A stretch of 42,200 nt of DNA from Clostridium sp. CAG:138 (GCA_000435055.1 FR879706.1:34526-76725), one strand, 5' to 3'; positions 25,418 through 35,021 are shown, numbered from the stretch's first letter. Made by a program: numbers and translations. The notes: a model not told the origin generated them from the sequence alone.

Positions 25418-26140
25418 ATGATAACTGTGCTTCTGTCCGTTTTTTGCCTCATTGCGGGTTATCTTCTCGGCAGCATAATGAGTGCGGTGAAGATTGCACG
25501 AAGCAAAAGCACGGATATCCATGCCTGCGGAAGCGGCAATGCAGGTTCAACAAATGTATTGAGAACCTTCGGCTGGAAATGGGGGCTTATCTGTTTGGCG
25601 AGCGACAGTGCGAAGGGTGCGGCAAGCGTCGGCGTGGGTTACGCCGCTGCGGCAATTGCTCCGGCACTGTTTTCGAATTACGTCATGCCCGAAAATCTGA
25701 GCGGAATACTCGGCTGCATAGGGCTGTTGGGTGCGATACTCGGGCATTTGCTGCCTGTTTTTTATGAGTTCCGCGGAGGGAAATGCGTTGCGGTCGCGCT
25801 TGGCGGTCTGCTTGTGCTGTCCCCGGTTCAGCTGCTCATTGCTGTCGGTTGTGCGGTTATTCTTATTGCAATAACAAAAATGGTTTCCGTAGGCTCTGTT
25901 GTCGGCACGATAATCGCGACTGCCCTTGTGATTTACCGCAACCGGGGCAATATTCCGCTGATGCTCATTGCTGTTGTGATTGCCGCTGTTGTCATCACTG
26001 CTCACCTTCCGAATATCAGGCGAATTATGGAGGGCCGCGAGAGACGGCTCGAAAAAATCGAGTGGGAGAAACAGCGGACTGAAAAAGAAGAAACATGCGG
26101 CAGCCGTCAAAATGACCAAAACTCCGCAAACGAGTCCTGA
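25418..26140 (+). CDS. plsY: Glycerol-3-phosphate acyltransferase PlsY
   Basis: A 240-residue polytopic membrane enzyme transferring acyl from acyl-phosphate to glycerol-3-phosphate, the first step of phospholipid synthesis. The three PlsY motifs are visible: GSGNAGSTNVLRTFG near residue 30, GHLLPVFYEFRGGKCVAVAL near 110 (usually GGKGVA or GGKAVA), and a later motif with AHLPNIRRIMEGRERRLE. The C-terminus carries a roughly 35-residue charged cytosolic tail. It is the last gene of the co-oriented block; a terminator follows at 26211. Confidence 0.94.
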   Translation: MITVLLSVFCLIAGYLLGSIMSAVKIARSKSTDIHACGSGNAGSTNVLRTFGWKWGLICLASDSAKGAASVGVGYAAAAIAPALFSNYVMPENLSGILGCIGLLGAILGHLLPVFYEFRGGKCVAVALGGLLVLSPVQLLIAVGCAVILIAITKMVSVGSVVGTIIATALVIYRNRGNIPLMLIAVVIAAVVITAHLPNIRRIMEGRERRLEKIEWEKQRTEKEETCGSRQNDQNSANES

Positions 26141-26210
26141 TAAGCTGCGCTTAATTGTGAACCCGAACGCCACACTGATTAAACTTTGTATGTTAAATCG
26201 ATACTGAAAT

Positions 26211-26246
26211 GCCGTTCCGAAAACGTAAGTCGGGCGGCTTTTTTAT
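26211..26246 (+). terminator. Terminator after plsY
   Basis: GCCGTTCCGA (26211-26220) pairs with TCGGGCGGC (26230-26238), followed by TTTTTTAT. It closes the nusA-infB-plsY run. Confidence 0.85.
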
Positions 26247-26419
26247 TTTGAATACGATGCGAATACATGGCAACGACGGCCTGCAAAACCATATTGAACT
26301 TGCAAAAAACGAACTTTTTTATTCCAAGGCGCGGCGGTACGTTTGAGTTGTGTTCACGCCGCAAATAATGTATCGGGGGGCCGATTCATGCAAATTATTG
26401 CACTCACGGGAAAAACATA
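26247..26419. other. Gene-free stretch with one hairpin
   Basis: Part of a 353-base gap between plsY and the PHP gene. GCGGCG (26331-26336) and CGCCGC (26357-26362) can pair across a 20-base loop. A 29-codon open frame from 26260 has no ribosome-binding site. I see nothing else. Confidence 0.5.
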
Positions 26420-26448
26420 TTGAATATATTGCACGAACGTGATATAAT
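26420..26448 (+). promoter_or_regulatory. Sigma-A promoter of the PHP phosphatase gene
   Basis: TTGAAT (26420-26425), a 17-base spacer and TATAAT (26443-26448). Confidence 0.85.
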
Positions 26449-26493
26449 TGTCATTCCGAAAAGGGCGATGAATCGGTACGGAGGAGAATCATT

Positions 26494-27288
26494 ATGATAG
26501 ATTACCATGTACACACGAATTATTCGGCAGATGCATCCGCAACAGTGACGGAGCAGCTTGAAGCCGCCGCCGAGCGCGGATTGAGTGAGATTTGCTTCAC
26601 GGATCATGTTGATTTCGATAACGGCGATAAGTCAATGCAGCCATCGGATCTCGGTGCATTGCGAGAACAGCTTTTGCCTTACAACGGACTATATAAAGGA
26701 GTGCGCATACGCCGCGGAGCGGAAGTTGCTCTGAACGACGGGAACTGCGCCGAAAAAGCACGGCGGTACATTGCGCCGCATGACCTCGATTTTATTATCG
26801 GTTCAATACATGTTGTGGACGGATTTGATGTTTACTATCCGGAATACTACATCGGAAAAACAAAACAGGATGCATACCTTTCCTACCTTCAGACGATTCT
26901 CAAAGGTATTAAAACCTGCGATTACATGAACATACTCGGTCATTATGACTTCATTGCAAAGTATTCGCCGTATGAGGACAGGCGAATGACGCTTGATATT
27001 TCAAAAGAGCTTTTTGCGGAGATTTTTTCATATCTTGCAAAAAACGGAAAGGGAATTGAAATCAACACTTCGGCATGGTGGGATGATCCCTGCTGGGGTG
27101 AGGATGTATTAAAGCTTTACCGCGATCTCGGCGGTCAATATATAACAACAGGTTCCGATGCACACAGAAGCGACAGGGTCGCAAAGCGCATAAAGGAGGC
27201 GGAGAAACTTGCAGCGGCGGCAGGCATTCCGCTGATTGCGACGTTCCAAAGAATGAAACCGATATTCCACCCGCTCGGAAGCATTTGA
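26494..27288 (+). CDS. PHP-domain histidinol-phosphatase family protein
   Basis: A 264-residue metal-dependent phosphoesterase. The PHP metal motifs are DYHVHTNYSADA at the N-terminus, CFTDHVDF near residue 33, IIGSIHVVDG near 107, LGHYDFIAK near 150 and TTGSDAHRSDRVA near 217. Length matches the HisK/HisJ histidinol-phosphatase family. No other histidine-biosynthesis gene is adjacent, so the true substrate is open. GGAGGAG precedes the ATG. It has its own promoter; the helicase gene follows after 147 bases. Confidence 0.85.
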   Translation: MIDYHVHTNYSADASATVTEQLEAAAERGLSEICFTDHVDFDNGDKSMQPSDLGALREQLLPYNGLYKGVRIRRGAEVALNDGNCAEKARRYIAPHDLDFIIGSIHVVDGFDVYYPEYYIGKTKQDAYLSYLQTILKGIKTCDYMNILGHYDFIAKYSPYEDRRMTLDISKELFAEIFSYLAKNGKGIEINTSAWWDDPCWGEDVLKLYRDLGGQYITTGSDAHRSDRVAKRIKEAEKLAAAAGIPLIATFQRMKPIFHPLGSI

Positions 27289-27435
27289 TGCGAATGCACT
27301 TAATCGCGCGGATGCCGGTTTGGGCAGCTTTCGTAAACAGCAGGGACTGATCCTTTGCTGCAGCGCATGACTCGGCTGAAATTTTGAACTCAGCTGAAAA
27401 CGGAAAACATATTGTTAAACCTGAAAGGATGCAAG

Positions 27436-30400
27436 TTGACAGAAAACGGTTCGCAACTGAATGAAAACCCGCCTGAAACACTGACGGTGCATTCCGCTCT
27501 TGAACGCTGCGTGGATTATATCGGCAGGGTTGATATTGATTTTATCTGCGCGCTGGCGCGGGTCGATAAAGCGGAAGCATTTCAATCTCTCAAGGGTGCG
27601 ATTTACTATGATCCCGAAAAGAGCTGTTTTGTTACGGCGGAGGAATACCTTTCCGGAAATATTATGAAAAAGCTTGCTGCCGCAAAATCGGCACTTGAGC
27701 AGCAGGCTGAAACCGCAAAAACGGCAGGGGATGAATCTAATACCCGAAAGCAAATGCCGGATGATTGGGATTTTTCGGAAAATATCTCTGCGCTTGAGGT
27801 TGTGATGCCGCCCGTTGTGCAGCCGGGGCAGATAAAGGCGTCAATGGGCAGTCCGTGGATTCCCGCTTGGGTCTACCGTGACTTTATAATTGCTTTAATC
27901 GGTATCCGTTCCGCTTCCGGAAAGCCGAAAATCAGCGTTGAATACATTCGCGCCGCAAATCATTATATAATTCACGGAAAAAAGCATTTCACGGACTTTA
28001 CGCGTGCAAAACTTACTTATGGCACGGAACGCATGAACGCTTTTGAGATTATAGAGCGAATGCTCAATTCGCGCGAAATTGCCGTTTACGACACATATAT
28101 TCCTTACGGCAAGGAACAGCAGGTTCGCCGTGTCAACAAAGCCGAAACTCTGCTTGCGCAGGAGAGAGCGCGGCAGATTGCGGAAAGATTCTCATTCTGG
28201 CTCTTCAGGGATGAGCCGAGAAGAAGTCAATTGCTTAACTACTACAACGAAAACTTCTGTGCGATCCGTCCGCGGCATTTTGACGGCAGCAGAATGCTCC
28301 TTCCGGGCAAAGATCCGAACATTAAGCTGCAAAAGCATCAGCTGGATGCCGTGAAAAGAATCGTGCATTCAAAAAATATCCTGCTGGCGCATCAGGTCGG
28401 CGCGGGCAAAACCTATGTCATGGCGGCAGCGGCAATGGAAATGCGCCGGCTTGGCATTTCAAAACGCAATCTGTTTGTTGTTCCGAATAATATTCTCGAA
28501 CAATGGCATTATGAGTTCACCCGGCTTTATCCTGCGGCGGAGGTCATTGTAATTGAACCGAAAAGTTTCACTCCCGCAAACAGGAACCGCGTTTTGAAAC
28601 AGATCATTGAAAGCGACTGTGACGCGATAATTATGGGTTACGGCAGTTTTTCGCTTATCCCGCTTTCGCGCGGGGAGCGTGAACGCGAATTGAACGCACA
28701 CCTTGCGCAAATTGCGGAGTCCATGCGCAGTGCAGTGTACAGCGATGCATATATCGTGCTGAACAGATTTGCGTCGCGTATTGAACACAGGCTGCAAAAG
28801 CTCTGGGAGGAGGAACAAACTCTTTCGAAGGGTGCCGTTTTTTTCGATGACCTCGGGATCGACACGATATTTGTTGACGAAGCGCATAATTTTAAAAACA
28901 TCAGTATTGAAACCAAACACGGCAGTCTGCCAGGGCTGAACCCGAAGGGCTCGAAAAAGTGCGATGATTTGATGGCAAAACTCCGCTATATACAGCGCAC
29001 GCATGACGGACGGGGTGCTGTTTTTGCAACAGGAACCCCGATTACAAACTCCGTTTCGGACATGTACACGATGCAGCGGTACCTCGGCTATGAACATATG
29101 GACGAGCTGAATCTGCTTGAGTTTGACAATTGGGTCAAAATGTTTTCCGAGGTTACGGAAGAATTCGAAGTTGAGGCGAACGGTATAGGCTATCGGCTGC
29201 GCCGCAGGCTCAGCAGGTACTATAACCTGCCCGAACTGTCGCTGCTGTTTTCGGATATTGCGGATTTGTATTTTACTCCGGAAGATGATAAAAGGATTCC
29301 GCATAAGGTGAATTATATCAATTGTACCGTTCCGGCAAGCGAGTCCCTCAGAAAGTATATTGAGGAGCTTGCGGTGCGCGCAGAGGCGGTAAAGAGCGGC
29401 AGCGTTGCCCGAACGGAGGACAACATGCTGAAAATCACGACGGACGGCAGAAAAGCCGCTCTCGACATGCGTCTTGTTAACCCCGAGGAGCCTGATAATC
29501 CGAACTCAAAACTTAATACATGCGTTGAAAATGTGTTCAGAATCTGGAGTGAACGCGATAAACTGACCCAGCTTGTGTTCCTTGACCAAAGCACGCCGAA
29601 GGACGGGTTCAATCTTTACGACGATATTAAACAAAAGCTTATCCTGCGCGGCGTGCCTGCGGATGAAATTGCGTTCGTTCATGATGCTGTAAACGACGCA
29701 ATGCGAACAACGCTTTTTAACAAAGTTCGCAAGGGACGCATACGTGTGCTTATCGGTTCAACTTTCAAACTCGGCATCGGTGCGAACGTTCAAAATAATC
29801 TGCTTGCGGTGCATCACCTTGATATTCCGTGGCGTCCGTCGGATGTTACCCAGCGTGAAGGCCGAATGCTGCGTCAGGGCAATCGGAATGACGAAGTAAT
29901 GATATATCGCTACATCACAAACGGGAGCTTTGATGCTTATTCGTGGCAGCTTCTTGAAAACAAACAACGATTTATATCTCAAATTGTAAACGGTGATTGC
30001 CCGAGCAGAAGCGGTGACGAGGTTGATGAAGTTGTGCTCACATACAGCGAAGTCAAGTCACTCGCCGTCGGAAACCCGCTCATAAAGCGGAAGATTGAGC
30101 TTGAAACGGAGCTTCAGCGCAAACTTGTTTTGAAATCAAAGCATGAGCGCGCAAAGACAGAAGCGGCGGAGCAGCTTTTGCAGCTGCCGGCAAAGAACAG
30201 CGAATTGCTGAAACTGCGCGACATTCTTCAAAAAGATATGCTTCTTGCGGAACAAAACACCGGCGAGGGGTTTTCAATGATGCTTGCGGGCGAGAATTAT
30301 ACACGGCGGCGCGATGCGGGCGAAAGGCTGATAGAGCTGCTTGCGGAACATGCATTTATACGTGAGGAAAAGCGAATCGGCACATATCGGGGGTTCAAAC

Positions 30401-30690
30401 TCTTTCTTGCGAACGATATTTCGGGGGCAAGGCGAATCTTCCTGCTCAAGGGCAGTGGGACATATCGTTCCGATTTAAGCGAAAGCGCGATGGGCATCAT
30501 TGCAAGGCTTGATAACGTTGTTAACGGCCTTAAAACACGGCTTGAAACTACACTCGGCAGCATAGAGCGTATGGAGCAGGACGAGGCGGAGCTGCGTTCG
30601 GAGTCCGAAAAACCGTTCCCGTTTGAAACGGAACTTACGGAACTGCGCCGTGAGCTGAAAAGGGTCAACGGCGAACTCGGAATGCTGTAA
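27436..30690 (+). CDS. Large SNF2-like superfamily 2 helicase of mobile-element type
   Basis: A 1084-residue protein. The start is TTG 27436, six bases after AAAGGA. The N-terminal part (YIGRVDIDFICALARVDK, VTAEEYLSGNIMKKL, VQPGQIKASMGSPWIPAW) matches the region that precedes the helicase in the very large SNF2/methylase proteins of conjugative elements and phages. The motor is intact: LLAHQVGAGKTYVMAAAAME near residue 318, FVVPNNILEQW, TIFVDEAHNFKN near 480, FATGTPITNSVSDMY, and VTQREGRMLRQGNR near 806. A coiled-coil tail ends it. The methylase and primase-like domains often fused in such proteins are missing. No integrase, relaxase or phage gene is near. Its role is unknown. Confidence 0.88.
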   Translation: MTENGSQLNENPPETLTVHSALERCVDYIGRVDIDFICALARVDKAEAFQSLKGAIYYDPEKSCFVTAEEYLSGNIMKKLAAAKSALEQQAETAKTAGDESNTRKQMPDDWDFSENISALEVVMPPVVQPGQIKASMGSPWIPAWVYRDFIIALIGIRSASGKPKISVEYIRAANHYIIHGKKHFTDFTRAKLTYGTERMNAFEIIERMLNSREIAVYDTYIPYGKEQQVRRVNKAETLLAQERARQIAERFSFWLFRDEPRRSQLLNYYNENFCAIRPRHFDGSRMLLPGKDPNIKLQKHQLDAVKRIVHSKNILLAHQVGAGKTYVMAAAAMEMRRLGISKRNLFVVPNNILEQWHYEFTRLYPAAEVIVIEPKSFTPANRNRVLKQIIESDCDAIIMGYGSFSLIPLSRGERERELNAHLAQIAESMRSAVYSDAYIVLNRFASRIEHRLQKLWEEEQTLSKGAVFFDDLGIDTIFVDEAHNFKNISIETKHGSLPGLNPKGSKKCDDLMAKLRYIQRTHDGRGAVFATGTPITNSVSDMYTMQRYLGYEHMDELNLLEFDNWVKMFSEVTEEFEVEANGIGYRLRRRLSRYYNLPELSLLFSDIADLYFTPEDDKRIPHKVNYINCTVPASESLRKYIEELAVRAEAVKSGSVARTEDNMLKITTDGRKAALDMRLVNPEEPDNPNSKLNTCVENVFRIWSERDKLTQLVFLDQSTPKDGFNLYDDIKQKLILRGVPADEIAFVHDAVNDAMRTTLFNKVRKGRIRVLIGSTFKLGIGANVQNNLLAVHHLDIPWRPSDVTQREGRMLRQGNRNDEVMIYRYITNGSFDAYSWQLLENKQRFISQIVNGDCPSRSGDEVDEVVLTYSEVKSLAVGNPLIKRKIELETELQRKLVLKSKHERAKTEAAEQLLQLPAKNSELLKLRDILQKDMLLAEQNTGEGFSMMLAGENYTRRRDAGERLIELLAEHAFIREEKRIGTYRGFKLFLANDISGARRIFLLKGSGTYRSDLSESAMGIIARLDNVVNGLKTRLETTLGSIERMEQDEAELRSESEKPFPFETELTELRRELKRVNGELGML

Positions 30691-30744
30691 ATTTGGATGA
30701 TATATAAAATAACAGTCGGCTGATTGTTGATTACGGAGGAAAAA

Positions 30745-32712
30745 ATGCAAAATCAGCACAATTATTCCGTTGATGATATAAAGGTAATGGAAGGCCTGGA
30801 GGCGGTTCGTGTCCGTCCGGGCATGTATATCGGCAGCACCGGAAGCAGGGGTCTGCACCATATGCTTTGGGAAATCGTTGATAATGCCGTTGATGAAGCG
30901 GCAAACGGGTTTGCAACGACCGTCAGCGTTACAATTAACAGGGATAATTCCGTGGTTGTTGAGGATAACGGCAGGGGAATCCCCGTAGGCATTCATGAAA
31001 AGCTGCATGTGTCCGGCGTTGAAGTTGTTTATACTCAACTCCATGCGGGCGGAAAATTCAACAACGATTCATACGGGTTCTCGGGCGGATTGCACGGTGT
31101 CGGTGCATCGGTGGTTAACGCGCTTTCCGAATACGTTGAGGTTGAGGTTGCAACGGGCGGAAAGCTGTATTCAATCAAATTCCACAGCTATGAAGATTCG
31201 GACGGCAATATGCATTCCGGAATTCCTGTCGCGCCGCTTGCCGAGGTCGGAAGGACGCGGCGGCAGGGCACAAGGGTAACATTTTTGCCGGACAAACGCG
31301 TTTTTGAAACGATTGAAATGAATTCCGAAGTCGTTGCAAAACGCCTGCGCGAGCTTGCGTACCTGAACAAAGGGGTAACGTTCAAATTCACCGACAACAG
31401 GCTGAAGGACGAAAATAAGAGCCGCGAGTACAAATACGACGGCGGCATTGTGGATTTTGTGTGCTATCTTAACAGTGAAAAAACCCCGCTGTATAAAGAA
31501 CCGATATACTTTCGCGGAATGCGCGGCACGGGCAAAGATGCAATCATTGTTGAAATTGCAATGCAGCATAACGATGGCTATACCGAAAGCATCTTTTCAT
31601 ATGTCAACAATATTCCGACGACCGAGGGAGGTACGCATGAAACCGGATTTAAGTCCGCTCTGACCAAGGTCATGAACGATTATTGCCGTCGAACCGGAAT
31701 CCTGAAGGAGAAGGATGCGCCGCTGCCGGGTGAGGATTTCCGCGAGGGACTCACGGCAGTCGTGTCGCTTAAAATGAGTTCGATTCAGTTTGAAGGGCAG
31801 ACGAAAACAAAACTCGGCAATACCGAAGCGCGTACGGCGGTTGAAGCTATTGTTATGGACGAGTTGACACCGATACTTGAAAACCTTAAGAATTCGGATC
31901 TTGCCGCCGCAATTGCGGACAAAGCGGTGAAGGCGGCAAAAGCACGTGAAGCTGCAAGAAAAGCAAAAACCATGGCGCGTGAAAAGTCAAAGCTTGAAAA
32001 CGCACCTCTCGTCGGCAAGCTTTCAAGCTGCACGGGCAGAACACCGGAGCAAAACGAACTCTTCATCGTTGAAGGCGATTCGGCAGGCGGCAGCGCAAAG
32101 CAGGGCCGTGACAGACGGTTCCAGGCAATACTGCCGCTGCGCGGCAAACCGTTGAATGTTGAAAAAAGGCGCATTGAGCAGGTGCTTGAAAATGACGAAT
32201 GCCGCTCCATCATAACCGCCCTCGGAACCGGCATAGGCGAGGATTTTGAGCTTAAAAACCTTAAGTATCATAAAATCATCATTCTCTCCGATGCCGATCA
32301 GGACGGTGCGCATATACGCGCTCTGCTTCTTACGTTCTTCTATCGCTACACAAAGGAACTGATAACGGGAGGGCATGTTTACATGGGTATGCCGCCTCTT
32401 TACAAGGTTCAAAAGGGAAACAATGTTACGTATGCCTATGACGATGAAGAACTTGCCCGAATTACGAAAGGCATGAAGGGGTACACCTTGCAGCGGTATA
32501 AAGGCTTGGGTGAAATGAATCCGGAGCAGCTTTGGGAAACGACGCTTAACCCGGAGAACCGTTCACTTGTGCGGGTAACGATTGAAGACGCGGCGTATGT
32601 AGAACACCTTGTAACGCTTTTGATGGGAGACAAGGTTGCACCCCGCAGGGAGTACATCACCGAACATGCGAATTTCAACCGCGTGGATTCTTTTGAGGAC
32701 AAAATCGGTTGA
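30745..32712 (+). CDS. gyrB: DNA gyrase subunit B (type IIA topoisomerase B subunit)
   Basis: A 655-residue ATPase subunit. The GHKL ATP site is seen as EIVDNAVDEAANG, VVEDNGRGIPVG and GFSGGLHGVGASVVNALS. The TOPRIM domain has EGDSAGGSAKQGRDRRFQAI and ILSDADQDGAHIRALLL; QTKTKLGNTEAR is typical of GyrB. The C-terminal YTLQRYKGLGEMNPEQLWE is standard. It looks more like GyrB than ParE, yet no gyrA, recF or dnaA is adjacent, so it might be a second B subunit. GGAGG precedes the ATG at 30745, and a TATATAAAAT stretch at 30701-30710 may be its -10 region. A terminator follows. Confidence 0.9.
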   Translation: MQNQHNYSVDDIKVMEGLEAVRVRPGMYIGSTGSRGLHHMLWEIVDNAVDEAANGFATTVSVTINRDNSVVVEDNGRGIPVGIHEKLHVSGVEVVYTQLHAGGKFNNDSYGFSGGLHGVGASVVNALSEYVEVEVATGGKLYSIKFHSYEDSDGNMHSGIPVAPLAEVGRTRRQGTRVTFLPDKRVFETIEMNSEVVAKRLRELAYLNKGVTFKFTDNRLKDENKSREYKYDGGIVDFVCYLNSEKTPLYKEPIYFRGMRGTGKDAIIVEIAMQHNDGYTESIFSYVNNIPTTEGGTHETGFKSALTKVMNDYCRRTGILKEKDAPLPGEDFREGLTAVVSLKMSSIQFEGQTKTKLGNTEARTAVEAIVMDELTPILENLKNSDLAAAIADKAVKAAKAREAARKAKTMAREKSKLENAPLVGKLSSCTGRTPEQNELFIVEGDSAGGSAKQGRDRRFQAILPLRGKPLNVEKRRIEQVLENDECRSIITALGTGIGEDFELKNLKYHKIIILSDADQDGAHIRALLLTFFYRYTKELITGGHVYMGMPPLYKVQKGNNVTYAYDDEELARITKGMKGYTLQRYKGLGEMNPEQLWETTLNPENRSLVRVTIEDAAYVEHLVTLLMGDKVAPRREYITEHANFNRVDSFEDKIG

Positions 32713-32798
32713 TGTTTAACACCGCTTCGGAGTACAACGCGATACACAATTCAGATTGATTAGTGCAGCCTGCGGTCAATCAAAACCGAACAAAGAAC

Positions 32799-32837
32799 AA
32801 AAGCATCCGAAAGCAGCGGAACTGCACGGATGCTTTT
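32799..32837. terminator. Bidirectional terminator between gyrB and the methyltransferase
   Basis: AAAAGCATCCG (32799-32809) and CGGATGCTTTT (32827-32837) form an 11-bp stem, with an inner GCAG/CTGC helix. It serves both convergent genes. Confidence 0.85.
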
Positions 32838-32860
32838 GGATATTAATCCGAAACAAAAAA

Positions 32861-34084
32861 CTAAACGATTTGGAAAATATAAAACTTCAGATAATCCGTC
32901 TCGGGTACATTCCAAAGAATCGGGTGATCAGGAGCCTGCTGACGCGCTTCGATTTGACGCAGCTGAACCCCTGCATCCTCTGCGGCATTGTGAAGCATCT
33001 TACGGAAAAGCTCATCGGTCATGAAATGCGAACATGAGCAGGTTGCAAGATAGCCGCCGCGCGGAAGGAGTTTCATTGCTTTTGCATTGATGGCTTTATA
33101 GCCCTTTACCGCACTGCCGATCGTATCCCGACTTTTGGTGAAGGCGGGCGGGTCGAGTATTATGTAATCATAACCGTGTTTGCGATTGGATTCCATATCG
33201 GTCAGAAGATCAAAGACATCGGCGCAAACGAAATCCATTCTGCCCGAAAGCCCGTTCAGCTCCGCATTTCTGCGCGTTTTTTGGATTGCATCCGCAGAAA
33301 TATCAACGGCAGTGACATGCTTTGCACATGCAGCGGCGGCGTTCAGTGCGAATGCGCCCGTATGCGTGAAACAATCGAGAACCGTTTTGCCGGCAGCAAT
33401 CTTCGCAGCGGCACGACGGTTATATTTCTGGTCAAGGAAAAAGCCCGTTTTTTGTCCGTTGATAACGTCGATTTCGTATTTGATGCCGTTTTCTTCAATC
33501 ATTACCAATCCGCTGTCCGGTGCGGGAGGCAGGAGATCACAGCTGATAAAGCCCTTGTGCTGAGTCAGACCTTCCTTTTCGCGTATGGCGACATCGTTTC
33601 TTTCGCAAACGGCCCGAATATTAATGCCGAACTCTTTGAATACTTCAATAAACAGCGGAAACAGGCGGGATTTAAGCATTTCGGTGCCGAGGGAGAGAAT
33701 TTGAAAAACAAGAACATCCCCGAAGCGGTCCACCGTCAGCCCGGGAAAACTGTCGGCCTCACCGAAAATAATTCGACAGCAGTCAAAATCGTTTCCCATG
33801 ACCGTTTGGCGGTACTCAAGCGCGTAACGAATTCGCCTGCGGAAAAAGTCATCGTCAAACCTGTCATTTGCATTGCGTGAAAAGATGCGAATGCGAATTT
33901 TGGAATTGTCATTTATGAACCCGGTTCCGATGAACCGATCCTTTTTTGTATAAACATCAACAAGCCCGCCGTTCGTATAATCACCGTCAACGGAAAGCAC
34001 CTCCTCCGCATAAACCCACGGGTGCCCGCCTTTGAGTGCGCGTTCCGCCTTTTCGGATACTTTTGCTTTCGGATACATTCGCAT
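32861..34084 (-). CDS. Class I SAM-dependent rRNA methyltransferase (RlmI-like)
   Basis: A 407-residue protein. The N-terminal PUA domain (AERALKGGHPWVYAEEV, then DRFIGTGFINDNSKIRIRI) is followed by an RlmI-type middle region (DSFPGLTVDRFGDVLVFQ) and a Rossmann methyltransferase with VLDCFTHTGAFALNAA, VTAVDISADAI, YIILDPPAFTKS and LATCSCSHFM; the last holds the presumed catalytic cysteine of m5C methylases. It should methylate cytosine in 23S rRNA, but the site is not predictable. The start is ATG 34084; GAGAGG lies about 14 bases upstream, so a TTG nine bases further upstream is possible. Confidence 0.9.
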   Translation of the reverse strand: MRMYPKAKVSEKAERALKGGHPWVYAEEVLSVDGDYTNGGLVDVYTKKDRFIGTGFINDNSKIRIRIFSRNANDRFDDDFFRRRIRYALEYRQTVMGNDFDCCRIIFGEADSFPGLTVDRFGDVLVFQILSLGTEMLKSRLFPLFIEVFKEFGINIRAVCERNDVAIREKEGLTQHKGFISCDLLPPAPDSGLVMIEENGIKYEIDVINGQKTGFFLDQKYNRRAAAKIAAGKTVLDCFTHTGAFALNAAAACAKHVTAVDISADAIQKTRRNAELNGLSGRMDFVCADVFDLLTDMESNRKHGYDYIILDPPAFTKSRDTIGSAVKGYKAINAKAMKLLPRGGYLATCSCSHFMTDELFRKMLHNAAEDAGVQLRQIEARQQAPDHPILWNVPETDYLKFYIFQIV

Positions 34085-34245
34085 TATTAACAAACCAACC
34101 TCTCTGCCGCATTCGGCAAAACTGTTTGTTGAATATAACACAATCGGGCGTGGATTTCAAGTGCGGTTTCAACTTGCCGTGCCTGCACAGCGAAAAAACA
34201 GTCGAAAGTGTTTGTTCTGCCTTGATTTGCGGCAGATGCGCCATA

Positions 34246-34884
34246 TCAGTCAGACAGTGTCGGTTCGAAAGGTTCAACGGCGGAGCAGCTTATCTCATAT
34301 GCAGTGCGCATTTCCTCCGTTCCGTCTTCAAAAACTTTTTTATATTCGCGGCTTTGCAGCCTTCCGATAACGTGCATTCCGATGCCGACCTTCATATCCT
34401 GCAAATACCTTGCGTTTCGTCCCCATGCGATACAGGGCAGATAGTCGGATTTGCCGTACCGTCTGTTGACTGCAAGCAGAACGTCCGCAATTTCACGTAA
34501 AAAAGGAGTCGTTCTGTATATTACGGACTTACAGATGTATCCGAACAGTTCAACTTCGTTTTTGTATGCAAAAGCATCGGTTTCATCCGCCGAAGCAGGA
34601 ATGAATTCACGTGCAAACACGGTGATGATAAGTCTGCTGCCTTTTTCAGTCTGTTGATTATAGGAACGTATCTGTCCGTGAACATGAAAATACATACCGT
34701 GTTCAACAGGGATGCCGCCGAGCAGTCGTTCGCTGACGGTGACAGGTATTTTATCCTCGGTTCCGCTCAATCTTTGAACGGTGAGCACAAGCTTGAAAAA
34801 AGCCTCTCCGTAAATTGTATGACTGTATTCCGGGCCGTCCGTAACCCTGCCTGAAAGACTGATGCTGTTGTTTGTATCCGGCAT
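34246..34884 (-). CDS. Putative single-stranded DNA-binding protein with two OB folds
   Basis: A 212-residue protein. The ATG at 34884 follows GGAGGGC. It seems to hold two OB-fold SSB-like halves: NSISLSGRVTDGPEYSH to about residue 100, then NEVELFGYICKSVIYRTT to about 205, each with the N-x-V/I-x-L-x-G strand and a VHGQI or VIGRLQSREY strand. The second half contains RYGKSDYLPCIAWGRNARYL, close to the SSB core. The acidic DDDIPF-type tip of housekeeping SSB is absent; it ends EPFEPTLSD. A role in ssDNA binding is inferred; it is unlikely to be the main SSB. Confidence 0.65.
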   Translation of the reverse strand: MPDTNNSISLSGRVTDGPEYSHTIYGEAFFKLVLTVQRLSGTEDKIPVTVSERLLGGIPVEHGMYFHVHGQIRSYNQQTEKGSRLIITVFAREFIPASADETDAFAYKNEVELFGYICKSVIYRTTPFLREIADVLLAVNRRYGKSDYLPCIAWGRNARYLQDMKVGIGMHVIGRLQSREYKKVFEDGTEEMRTAYEISCSAVEPFEPTLSD

Positions 34885-34903
34885 ATTGCCCTCCGTAAGT
34901 TCA

Positions 34904-34931
34904 AGTATCACTGAATAAGTCCGTTTTTCAA
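34904..34931 (-). promoter_or_regulatory. Possible promoter of the double OB-fold gene
   Basis: On the minus strand TTGAAA (34931-34926), a 16-base spacer and GATACT (34909-34904). It predicts a very short leader. Confidence 0.4.
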
Positions 34932-35021
34932 AAACAAGGTAAACTTCCTTTGCTTTTTCCGAAAACGATACCGTACAGTGGCCTGTTTAAATTCTATTCA
35001 ACGATATTCAAAATAGACTTG

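Noticed and set aside
26260..26350. 29-codon open frame between plsY and the PHP gene
   Set aside because: No ribosome-binding site and no motif; it is probably chance.
30690..30745. Replication origin near gyrB
   Set aside because: No dnaA, dnaN or recF and no cluster of DnaA boxes is seen.
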